From: Flavobacterium daemonense
Lineage (GTDB): Bacteria; Bacteroidota; Bacteroidia; Flavobacteriales; Flavobacteriaceae
Length of the DNA: 64,000 nucleotides
Direction of reading: 5' to 3'
Assembly (NCBI RefSeq): GCF_007341385.1
Contig: NZ_VJYD01000001.1
Span: 479,147-543,146, forward strand
Each line of letters opens with the position of its first letter. Position 1 is the stretch's first letter. The notes under the pieces were generated by a model that had not been told where the DNA came from, did no database searches, and worked only from the letters and a program-made list of their open reading frames with translations. Both the position numbers and the translations under genes were made by a program. Positions 24,875 to 31,609 of this stretch are shown here, in pieces.

Positions 24875-25144
24875 TTATTTTATGTTTTCAACCGTTCGCT
24901 TTCTCATTAGGTATTCAGCCCAAAATAAAAAGTCGGTCGTCTTCCATTGCTCAACCTCTTTGACTTTGCTTAAGTCACCTTTGCAAATCATATAGAACAT
25001 TTCTGTATATGCTCCGTAATGCTCATTAAACGCTTTACGCTCATACAATCCTTGCGTTTCCTCTTCTGCTGGTTGATAAATTACAGGTGGGTTATAGATG
25101 TATGGGTATTGCTCTTTGATGCTTAATAAGCTGGTGAGAAAGAC
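24875..25144 (-). CDS. Frameshift-encoded extension of a tail assembly chaperone (candidate)
   Basis: A coding-quality frame of 89 codons without ATG, GTG or TTG start near its 5' end lies in the -1 frame relative to the 25123-25521 gene. It opens after a stop at 25147-25145 and overlaps the upstream stop codon. It reads as a real protein (YPYIYNPPVIYQPAEEE, FNEHYGAYTEMFYMICKGD, KTTDFLFWAEYLMRKR). The YxxxCxGD(L)xK...FLxxxEYL pattern resembles the second domain of G/GT-type tail assembly chaperones, made by -1 frameshifting. I could not find a canonical X-XXY-YYZ slip site in the 22-base overlap, so a sequencing or true frameshift mutation remains possible. Confidence 0.6.
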   Translation of the reverse strand, partial: VFLTSLLSIKEQYPYIYNPPVIYQPAEEETQGLYERKAFNEHYGAYTEMFYMICKGDLSKVKEVEQWKTTDFLFWAEYLMRKRTVENIK

Positions 25145-25521
25145 TTAAGTATGTGTTCAGCCTCAGCGTAGCTAATCTTGTGAACATCAACTTTCTCAAA
25201 CCTGTGATTGGGCTTAACGAACATTCTAAGTAATGCCTCGATGTCGTTTTCTCCTTGGAATATTTCAGCGTCTATGTAATCGTTGATGATGCTTAAGTCA
25301 ACTACAAACTTGTATCTAAACTTAATTCGTTTCGGGTCGGTCTCTAATGCCTTGTGAAACTTAACCATATCGCTGGTGTTGAAATATTTCTTTACCATTT
25401 GCTCAATAAAATCTATGTCGGTTTCTCTGCCTTTTACTTCTTTTCCAAAAGCCAAAAGCTTTATATATGGAATGTCGTTTTTTGTTTTATAAATTCTTTC
25501 TGTTACTTGTGATAGCTTCAT
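25123..25521 (-). CDS. Putative tail assembly chaperone, G-like
   Basis: The 132-residue protein (with RYKFVVDLSIINDYIDAEIFQG at about 70-91 and NDIEALLRMFVKPN) is not matched to a named family with certainty. It is followed by an open -1 frame with no start codon, the hallmark of tail assembly chaperone pairs, in which the short form is the main product and a few percent are extended. It lies three genes after the large terminase, far from the tape measure gene, which is unusual for chaperones. No membrane segment. Confidence 0.55.
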   Translation of the reverse strand: MKLSQVTERIYKTKNDIPYIKLLAFGKEVKGRETDIDFIEQMVKKYFNTSDMVKFHKALETDPKRIKFRYKFVVDLSIINDYIDAEIFQGENDIEALLRMFVKPNHRFEKVDVHKISYAEAEHILKSFSPAY

Positions 25522-25523
25522 AA

Positions 25524-25760
25524 TTATTTTCCTGCTTTGCTTAATTGCTGAAACTGAAAGACTGCTTTTAAAAATCCTAAATCAACGCTTTCGTTATCAG
25601 GAAACAATTCTTTAAAAACTTGTTCGCTTTCAATTTCAGTTTCTTTTAATTCTCGAAACTCATTTTTCAGAAATGGAAAAAAGTTTTTGAGAATATTTAT
25701 TTTTTGTGTGTTGCTCGGCTCACTGCTTTTGCAGGCACTGCAACCTTTTGATTGTGTCAT
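25524..25760 (-). CDS. Small phage protein with CxxC
   Basis: The 78-residue protein starts MTQSKGCSACKSSE, containing one CxxC pair, and continues with a Phe- and Glu-rich helical region. A single CxxC could bind metal only as a dimer or with another partner. It has no recognised function. It lies between terminase and the chaperone-like gene, two bases from the latter. Confidence 0.55.
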   Translation of the reverse strand: MTQSKGCSACKSSEPSNTQKINILKNFFPFLKNEFRELKETEIESEQVFKELFPDNESVDLGFLKAVFQFQQLSKAGK

Positions 25761-25803
25761 ATTTTTATTTTAAATATCCTATCAAAAACCAAAATGTAAA
25801 TGC

Positions 25804-27009
25804 TTATAGTACTTGCGATTTCATACCGTACAACTGTCTGAAAACTGCATAACCTGCCGCCTCTGTCACGTGGTCGTAACCGCCTGTTTTATCAGGGTAG
25901 CCGTTTTTGTAAACTTGGTTTTCTAACGCCTCGGCATACACGGGGCAAGCTTCATCGTTGACGTGGTACGTACCATTTTCAAAAGCTAGGTTTACACTGT
26001 TCACACGTTCGCTAACGTTTGGATTTTTACGGAACGATTCGACAACAAACCCGTTGCCCCTTAAGATTGTAAAGTCACTCGCACCGCTGGTGCTTCTCGC
26101 TGCTCCGCTCGAATCGGGGTTGATGATTATTTTATGATTTTCGTATCTGTGTTTTAAAATATCGCAAATGTCCTGCGTGTTGTAAGCTTTGGTTATCTCA
26201 TCAACTGCGTGAAGTTCTCCTTTGCGCTTAACGTGTATCACCGCATTCATATTTGTGATGTTAAAATCTAGTCCAACGTATAGCATTTCACCAGCTTTCA
26301 CCGTTTCGTGGCTTCTGTTTACCTTACGATTGTATGATTTATATACACTAGAGCTGTTTAAGTTCACAAACTCACCGTTGATGTATGCATTTACTTGTGA
26401 TTCAGTGTATGTTTCCCTTAAAATCTGCACGTAATTCTCAGGCAAAAAAGGATTATTTGACGTTTTAGCCCTAATTACGTTCTTGTTTGGGGTCTCTTCT
26501 TTGACAAAAAACTCATATAACCAGCCGAAACCCTCAGGTGTGCTCACCGTATCAACGCAATTCTGCTCACCGTTTGGCAATTTTAACCTGTTACGCCCTA
26601 GAATCCTGACGAAAACGTCAGCCATTTTGCCCTTTGGCAGGGTGTCAGCCTCATCTATAAGGCTGTAGGCAACCTCATAACCCACAATTTTGTTAGGGTC
26701 GGACATATTACGCAGTAGTATTTTACCGTAATCTGTCGTAATTGTATTGTCGTGCTTGTTGATTTTGTATTTAATACCCCATTCTGTAAGCAATGCGCTG
26801 AACTTTGGCAGGGCAATATCTTTGATAAGTGCGTATGTTGGCAGATAATAAGCAACATCTAGCCCGTTGTACTGCAACTTTTTAAAGATGGTCTTCATTA
26901 CTCCAGCGTGGGTTTTTCCAGCACCATAACCGCCAATAAGTGCGGTGTGGTTTGCAGTGCTCAGCAAAAATTTTTGTTGATGCGGTAATCCCTTAATCTG
27001 TAATTTCAT
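25804..27009 (-). CDS. Terminase large subunit
   Basis: The protein (numbered from the TTG at 27012; ATG start at 27009) has the ATPase and nuclease domains of a packaging terminase. Walker A is GGYGAGKT with K33. Walker B is SLIDEAD with D120-E121. The RNase H-like nuclease acidic residues are D249 (GLDFN), D300 (PDSSGAA) and D380 (GGYDH). It cuts and pumps phage DNA into the prohead at the portal. It overlaps the small subunit gene by 17 bases. Length (about 400 residues) is normal for this subgroup. Confidence 0.95.
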   Translation of the reverse strand: MKLQIKGLPHQQKFLLSTANHTALIGGYGAGKTHAGVMKTIFKKLQYNGLDVAYYLPTYALIKDIALPKFSALLTEWGIKYKINKHDNTITTDYGKILLRNMSDPNKIVGYEVAYSLIDEADTLPKGKMADVFVRILGRNRLKLPNGEQNCVDTVSTPEGFGWLYEFFVKEETPNKNVIRAKTSNNPFLPENYVQILRETYTESQVNAYINGEFVNLNSSSVYKSYNRKVNRSHETVKAGEMLYVGLDFNITNMNAVIHVKRKGELHAVDEITKAYNTQDICDILKHRYENHKIIINPDSSGAARSTSGASDFTILRGNGFVVESFRKNPNVSERVNSVNLAFENGTYHVNDEACPVYAEALENQVYKNGYPDKTGGYDHVTEAAGYAVFRQLYGMKSQVL

Positions 27010-27448
27010 CAAATCCCAATATCTGTATGCTCGTTATCTGCTTACTTGTATCAGGTTCAACAATTACTTTCTCGCCATACTTGGCTGGGTTCATCTTAGA
27101 CAAAGCCCATTTGATTGTATTAATTTTTAGTCTTCTGTCTTCTGCTGAATCCTTAACGGTTGTTTTGATAAGCTCACCGCCTCGATATTCTTTAATCGTT
27201 TTCGGGCTATCGCTGTAAGCGATTCGTATAGCCTCGTCAAATAGGAATGTTTCACGCATTCGTTGCGTGTCTTCCCAAAGCATCCTAAGGCTAGGGTCTT
27301 GGTTAATCCAATACTGAAACGTCGAGTAACTTGTTACTCCGTTCTGTTCCAGTGCGACCGTTACCAAAACACCGTTTGCCACATCATCACAAATGCGTTG
27401 GAATGTGTGCAGTCTTTGGTCGTCCGTAAATCTTTGTAATTCATTCAT
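26993..27448 (-). CDS. Terminase small subunit
   Basis: The 151-residue protein lies directly before the large terminase gene. Its N-terminal part (about 1-65) looks like a helix-turn-helix DNA-binding domain (LVTVALEQNGVTSYSTFQYWIN). The C-terminal part has the KINTIKWALSKMNPAKYGEK pattern common in small terminases. It recognises phage DNA for packaging. The TATAAT of its promoter ends six bases before the ATG, so the message should be leaderless. Confidence 0.88.
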   Translation of the reverse strand: MNELQRFTDDQRLHTFQRICDDVANGVLVTVALEQNGVTSYSTFQYWINQDPSLRMLWEDTQRMRETFLFDEAIRIAYSDSPKTIKEYRGGELIKTTVKDSAEDRRLKINTIKWALSKMNPAKYGEKVIVEPDTSKQITSIQILGFDEITD

Positions 27449-27454
27449 AATTAT

Positions 27455-27484
27455 ATTATAGTTTGTAATGTCCTAGTTTATAGG
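27455..27484 (-). promoter_or_regulatory. Phage-type promoter before terminase genes
   Basis: On the minus strand TATAAT (27460-27455) within ACTATAATATA matches the holin and protease promoters. The -35 hexamer at the same 18-base spacing is CCTATA instead of xTTTAC, so this copy is diverged. The -35 overlaps the stop codon region of the sigma gene. Six bases separate TATAAT from the ATG at 27448. Confidence 0.55.
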
Positions 27485-28131
27485 TTATTTTGAATTTTAT
27501 TTTTGAAAAATTCGTTTTTCTTAAGCTTGCTTATTGCTCGTTGAAGCTTATTGTGGGTATTCTGTTTTGTTTGGTCGATGGATTTTGCAATGTGGTTAAG
27601 CGATAGTTCTTGTTCACTGCAATAGCGTTTGAGCAGTAAGTCGATTTCATCGGGCGTGCAAATCTTATTGACCATAAACCAGAACAATTGCTTATCAATT
27701 CCATTCTCAGCTTCTTGTATTTCTAATTCTACACGCTCCAAGTCGGTTGTGGTTATCTCTTGCAGTGTTCCGTCTTTGACCTGTTTGATATAATGCTTTG
27801 GTATCGGGATTGTATTTTTAACAAGGTTCAGCCCCGTATTTATTTCGTTAGTGATGCAGGTTGTGGCGTAGGTGGAAAACTTTATTTTTTTGGTGGGGTC
27901 GAATCCATCGATTGCGCTGAGCAGTCCGATAAAACCGTATTGTTCTAAGTCGTCCGTGTCGGGTGTCTTGTATCTGTTGCAGATTGAGAACACCAAGCCA
28001 AGATTTGCGTTAAATATTTTATCCCTTATTGCGGGGGATTTGTTAGTTTTGTAGTCTTCAAAGAGTTGAAGCAGTTCAATATATTGTAAGTCTTTATTTA
28101 TATTTTGTAATTCCCTATGAAATTGTTTCAT
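27478..28131 (-). CDS. Phage-encoded sigma-70 family factor
   Basis: The 217-residue protein contains sigma region 2. DLEQYGFIGLLSAIDGFDPT (residues 61-80) followed by KFSTYATTCI is the classic core-binding and -10-melting segment. The normal Trp in the FSTYAxxW motif is replaced by Cys. The C-terminal LSLNHIAKSIDQTKQNTHNKLQRA (about 176-200) fits the region 4 helix-turn-helix. It lies at the prophage edge, upstream of the terminase genes, and is preceded by a TTTAC-N18-TATAAT promoter of the same type as the late genes. It probably switches host RNA polymerase to the late genes and autoregulates. Confidence 0.9.
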   Translation of the reverse strand: MKQFHRELQNINKDLQYIELLQLFEDYKTNKSPAIRDKIFNANLGLVFSICNRYKTPDTDDLEQYGFIGLLSAIDGFDPTKKIKFSTYATTCITNEINTGLNLVKNTIPIPKHYIKQVKDGTLQEITTTDLERVELEIQEAENGIDKQLFWFMVNKICTPDEIDLLLKRYCSEQELSLNHIAKSIDQTKQNTHNKLQRAISKLKKNEFFKNKIQNNL

Positions 28132-28155
28132 TATTTTATTTTTTTTTATAAAATA

Positions 28156-28185
28156 ATTATAGGGTCTAACAGCCCTAGAGTAAAG
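28156..28185 (-). promoter_or_regulatory. Phage-type promoter TTTAC-N18-TATAAT (sigma gene)
   Basis: CTTTAC (28185-28180), 18 bases and TATAAT (28161-28156) on the minus strand match the holin and protease promoters. It lies inside a small hairpin (AGCCCT/AGGGCT, 28171-28188) next to the prophage end. Leader about 20 bases. Confidence 0.6.
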
Positions 28186-28231
28186 GGCTTAAGTTGTATT
28201 TTAGTAATATGGCTAGTGTATAACTGATATA

Positions 28232-29083
28232 TTTAGACCCGCAATGTTTGTATCGCTTGGCGCATACGCAAAGCCAGAAAACAGAACCCGAGCATTGACA
28301 CTTGTTCGTCTTGCCGTAAATTTAGGATTTGCTGCAGGCCCGGCTCTTGGTGGTTTGATTATTATGGGAATGGGATATTCTGGACTTTTCTGGGTTGACG
28401 GTGCTTCTTGTATTCTTTCGATATCCATTTTTGCACTTTTAGTTAAAGAGAAGAAAAATGCAGAACATAACGACAAAACTGAAACTGCTGCCGATATAAA
28501 ATCTGTATTTCATGATAAGATATTCTGGGTTTTCCTGTTTGTGAGTTTTATTACAGCAATGATTTTCTTTCAGCTTTTTACCACGCTTCCTTTATATCAT
28601 AATGAGAAATTTGGCCTAAGCGAATTCCAGACTGGTTTATTAATGACTTTAAACGGACTTCTGATTTTTTCTTTAGAAATGCCAACAGTTGGCTTTATGG
28701 AGCGAAAAGGTTTTCCTAAAATCAAAATCATAATAGCAGGTTCATTTTTAATGGCATTCAGTTTTATACTCCTATTAATAAATGTTTGGGCAGGAATTCT
28801 TGTAATAGCCATGATTTGCATTTCTATTGGTGAAATCCTGACTTTCCCATTTTCAAATGCATTTGCTTTGAGTCGTGCTCCGCGTGGTCAGGAAGGCCGA
28901 TATATGGCACTTTACACCATGAGTTTTAGTTTGGCACATATTGTAAGCTCTAAAGTCGGTTTCGGGATCATAGCCGTTTTTCATTATCAAATGAATTGGC
29001 TTTTTATGGCCAGCAGCGGATTTGTAGCAACCCTTTGCTGCTTTTGGATAAAAAAAGCTTTAACACGCGAACGCATTTCTTAA
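28232..29083 (+). pseudogene. MFS transporter, 5' part missing (prophage insertion)
   Basis: The frame begins within a membrane transporter: FRPAMFVSLGAYAKPENRTRALTLVRLAVNLGFAAGPALGG is read from 28232 on. This is normally about residue 100-140 of a 12-helix MFS protein. The same frame is closed upstream by TAG at 28214, so the rest of the gene was displaced by the prophage. Eight or so hydrophobic segments remain. The ATG at 28244 could still start translation, but the product lacks the first helices and the N-terminal half-channel, so loss of function is likely. The sequence upstream of about 28225 is phage. Confidence 0.85.
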
Positions 29084-29176
29084 ATTTTCATTTTTACATA
29101 AATAATTAGTTTTCAATTTATTACATTTAAATTGAATTAATTTCGCGCGCCTAATTCTCAATTCAAACTTAAAAAA

Positions 29177-29230
29177 TAGTTAAATAACTAGTTTTGTAGT
29201 TGTGTAACTAGAAAAATAGTTGTAGGTTTG
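29177..29230 (+). promoter_or_regulatory. Promoter with BlaI-type operator repeats
   Basis: TTG (29200-29202), 20 bases and TAGGTTTG (29223-29230) form a host-type promoter. It is overlapped by several TAGTT/AACTA elements, including the inverted pair CTAGTT...AACTAG around 29189-29211. This is the expected layout for autorepression by the BlaI family protein encoded next. Confidence 0.6.
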
Positions 29231-29247
29231 AATTAAAATTAGAAGAA

Positions 29248-29616
29248 ATGCAAAAGTTAACCAATAAAGAAGAAGAAATCATGCATATTTTATGGAAGCT
29301 AAAAAAAGCTTTTGTAAAAGAAATTCAGGCAGAAATTACTGAAGATCAACCGCATTACAATACACTTTCGACTATTGTACGCAATCTTGAAGAGAAAGGT
29401 TTTGTAGCGCACAATGCTTTTGGGAATACGCATCAATACTACCCAGCAATTACTTTAGAAGCGTACAGCAAAAAGTATATGAAAACGGCTATTGACAATT
29501 ACTTCAATAGTTCTTATAAAAATATGGTGTCATTTTTTGCTAAAGAAGAAAAAATTTCGGCTGCAGAATTACGCGAGATCTTGGCTATGATAGAAAATCC
29601 AAAAGAAGAAAAATAA
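29248..29616 (+). CDS. BlaI/MecI family repressor, copy 1
   Basis: This 122-residue protein is a typical BlaI/MecI/CopY winged-helix repressor. LTNKEEEIMHILWKL at 4-18 begins the domain, then YNTLSTIVRNLEEKGFVAH at 38-56 forms the recognition helix and wing. The C-terminal half (about 72-110) serves dimerisation. It is cleaved or released upon signalling by the membrane protease encoded five bases downstream. Copy 2 (31236-31604) is nearly identical. Confidence 0.93.
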   Translation: MQKLTNKEEEIMHILWKLKKAFVKEIQAEITEDQPHYNTLSTIVRNLEEKGFVAHNAFGNTHQYYPAITLEAYSKKYMKTAIDNYFNSSYKNMVSFFAKEEKISAAELREILAMIENPKEEK

Positions 29617-29621
29617 TCATT

Positions 29622-31196
29622 ATGGAAACACTCTTCATTTATATCGCAAAATCATCAGGATTAATAGCTCTATTTTATTTTTCTTATTATTTCTTGCTTC
29701 GCAAGGAAACTTTTTTCAACAGCAATAGATGGTTTTTATTGACAGGACTTCTCACTTCTGCCTTATTGCCACTTTACGTTTATACTAAAACCGTTTGGAT
29801 TGAGTCAACTGCGGTTTTAAATGGAAGTTATTCTGAAACGGTATCTATTCCTGTAAAAGAAAGTGTCGAAATCGACTGGAATATGATTTTGATTGCGCTT
29901 TATGCAGTTGGTGTTTTGGCGCTAATCTTAAAATTTGCTTTCGATTATTACAATCTGAATTCCATCTTAAAAGGAAAAAAAATCAAACAACAAGCCGATT
30001 TCAAATTTGTGGATGTCAATGAAAATATCGCTCCGTTTTCTTATTTTGAATATATCGTTTACAACTCATCAATGTTTACGCCTGAAGAATTAGAAACTAT
30101 TATTGAACACGAAAAAGTACACAGCGATCAAAACCACACTGTCGATGTTTTGATTTCCAGAGCTTTCTGTATTCTATTCTGGTTCAACCCATTAATATGG
30201 TTTTACAAAAAAGCAATTGTTCAAAATCTAGAATTTATTGCGGATAAAGAAGCCGCAAAAAAATTAAACGACAAAAAAGCGTATCAATACACGCTTTTAA
30301 AAATAACAACACATGACAAATGTGTTGCCATTACCAATCATTTTTATCAATCATTAATCAAAAAACGAATTATTATGTTAAACAAAAATCAATCAAGTAA
30401 AAGAAATTCTTGGAAGTATTATTTTGTAGCTCTTGCTCTTTTAATCTTCGTACTATTGTTTCAAGTTCAAATTATTGCAAAAGAGAAACAGCCAGTTTTA
30501 AAAGAAGTCTCAGGTAAAATCAAATCTGTTGACGTTTTTAAAATCAATAAAAATTCTACTGATGCCGAATTAAAAACAATTAAAGAGAATTTAAAAAAGA
30601 ATCATAACATTGATGCAAATTTATCTGATGTAAAGCGCAATACAGCTGGAGAATTAACAGCTATCAAAATCGAACTTACAACAGCCGAAGAATTATCTAA
30701 AACGTACATGGCCTCTGGAAGCAATGCAATAAAAGACTGCGGTATTGTTGTTATTACTGGAGAAAATGGTTCTAAAAAAATCAATTTCAATACAGAGAAC
30801 ACTGAAGCTAAAAATGTTGTAGCTGCAACTGACAAAAAATCTAAAGGCAAAGAAAAAAGAGAAGAAACAATAAACACCATCACTAATGTCAACACTGATA
30901 CTAATACTAATGCAGAAGTTAGTAGCACTACTAATGCTAGTACTACTGTTACTGTAACATCTGACGCAACAGGCAAAAACAAATCAAATGTTGTGGTTAT
31001 GACAAACTCACAGCCAAAAGTTCGCATTGCAGATCAATTAATTATTATTGACGGAGAAATTGCACCCGGAGCAACGATTAAAGATATTGAAAACCTAAAT
31101 ATCAAATCGATGAGCGTCTTGAATGGTCAAAATGCAATTAATGAATATGGAGAACAAGGGAAAGATGGCGTGATTATTATTGAAACAAAAAAATAA
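29622..31196 (+). CDS. M56 (BlaR1-type) membrane metallopeptidase with TonB-plug-like tail, copy 1
   Basis: The 524-residue protein has N-terminal membrane helices (about 8-26, 37-55, 89-108), the zinc motif HEKVH at 163-167 and a further helix around 270-288. This is the arrangement of BlaR1/MecR1 sensors that cut the partner repressor. The periplasmic C-terminal 230 residues lack a penicillin-binding domain. They contain a Thr/Asn-rich low-complexity stretch and end with a domain like a TonB receptor plug (GEIAPGATIKDIENLNIKSM, then GQNAINEYGEQGKDGVIIIETK). It forms an operon with the upstream repressor. Confidence 0.88.
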   Translation: METLFIYIAKSSGLIALFYFSYYFLLRKETFFNSNRWFLLTGLLTSALLPLYVYTKTVWIESTAVLNGSYSETVSIPVKESVEIDWNMILIALYAVGVLALILKFAFDYYNLNSILKGKKIKQQADFKFVDVNENIAPFSYFEYIVYNSSMFTPEELETIIEHEKVHSDQNHTVDVLISRAFCILFWFNPLIWFYKKAIVQNLEFIADKEAAKKLNDKKAYQYTLLKITTHDKCVAITNHFYQSLIKKRIIMLNKNQSSKRNSWKYYFVALALLIFVLLFQVQIIAKEKQPVLKEVSGKIKSVDVFKINKNSTDAELKTIKENLKKNHNIDANLSDVKRNTAGELTAIKIELTTAEELSKTYMASGSNAIKDCGIVVITGENGSKKINFNTENTEAKNVVAATDKKSKGKEKREETINTITNVNTDTNTNAEVSSTTNASTTVTVTSDATGKNKSNVVVMTNSQPKVRIADQLIIIDGEIAPGATIKDIENLNIKSMSVLNGQNAINEYGEQGKDGVIIIETKK

Positions 31197-31235
31197 GAGA
31201 TCCATCCAATTACGTAAACTGCCAAAACCAAAAAA

Positions 31236-31604
31236 ATGCAAAAATTAACCAATAAAGAAGAAGAGATAATGCACATTTTATGGAAGCTGAAAAAAGCTTT
31301 CGTAAAAGAAATTCAGGCCGAAATTACGGAAGAACAACCGCATTATAACACGCTTTCGACTATTGTCAGAAATCTTGAAGAGAAAGGTTATGTGAGCCAC
31401 AATGCATTTGGAAATACACATCAATATTACCCTATTGTAAGTATCGAAGAATATAGAAAAGGCTTTATGAGCACTGCTATTGATAATTATTTCAACAGCT
31501 CTTATAAAAGTATGGTTTCGTTTTTTGCCAAAGAAGAAAAAATTTCTGCAAAGGAATTACGCGAAATCTTAGCAATGATTGAAAAACCGAAAGAAGAAAA
31601 ATAA
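31236..31604 (+). CDS. BlaI/MecI family repressor, copy 2
   Basis: At 122 residues, this is a close copy of the gene at 29248, with the same recognition helix and most changes in the C-terminal half (residues 70-90). It follows the first M56 gene after 39 bases without a clear promoter or terminator between, so all four genes may be one operon. Near-identical DNA-binding residues suggest that both repressors bind the same operator. Confidence 0.92.
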   Translation: MQKLTNKEEEIMHILWKLKKAFVKEIQAEITEEQPHYNTLSTIVRNLEEKGYVSHNAFGNTHQYYPIVSIEEYRKGFMSTAIDNYFNSSYKSMVSFFAKEEKISAKELREILAMIEKPKEEK

Positions 31605-31609
31605 TCGTT

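Noticed and set aside
1..28131. Mu-like transposable phage
   Set aside because: No Mu-type transposase, DUF935 portal or Mu-like capsid is visible, although insertion inside a gene would fit; the left end is not in view.
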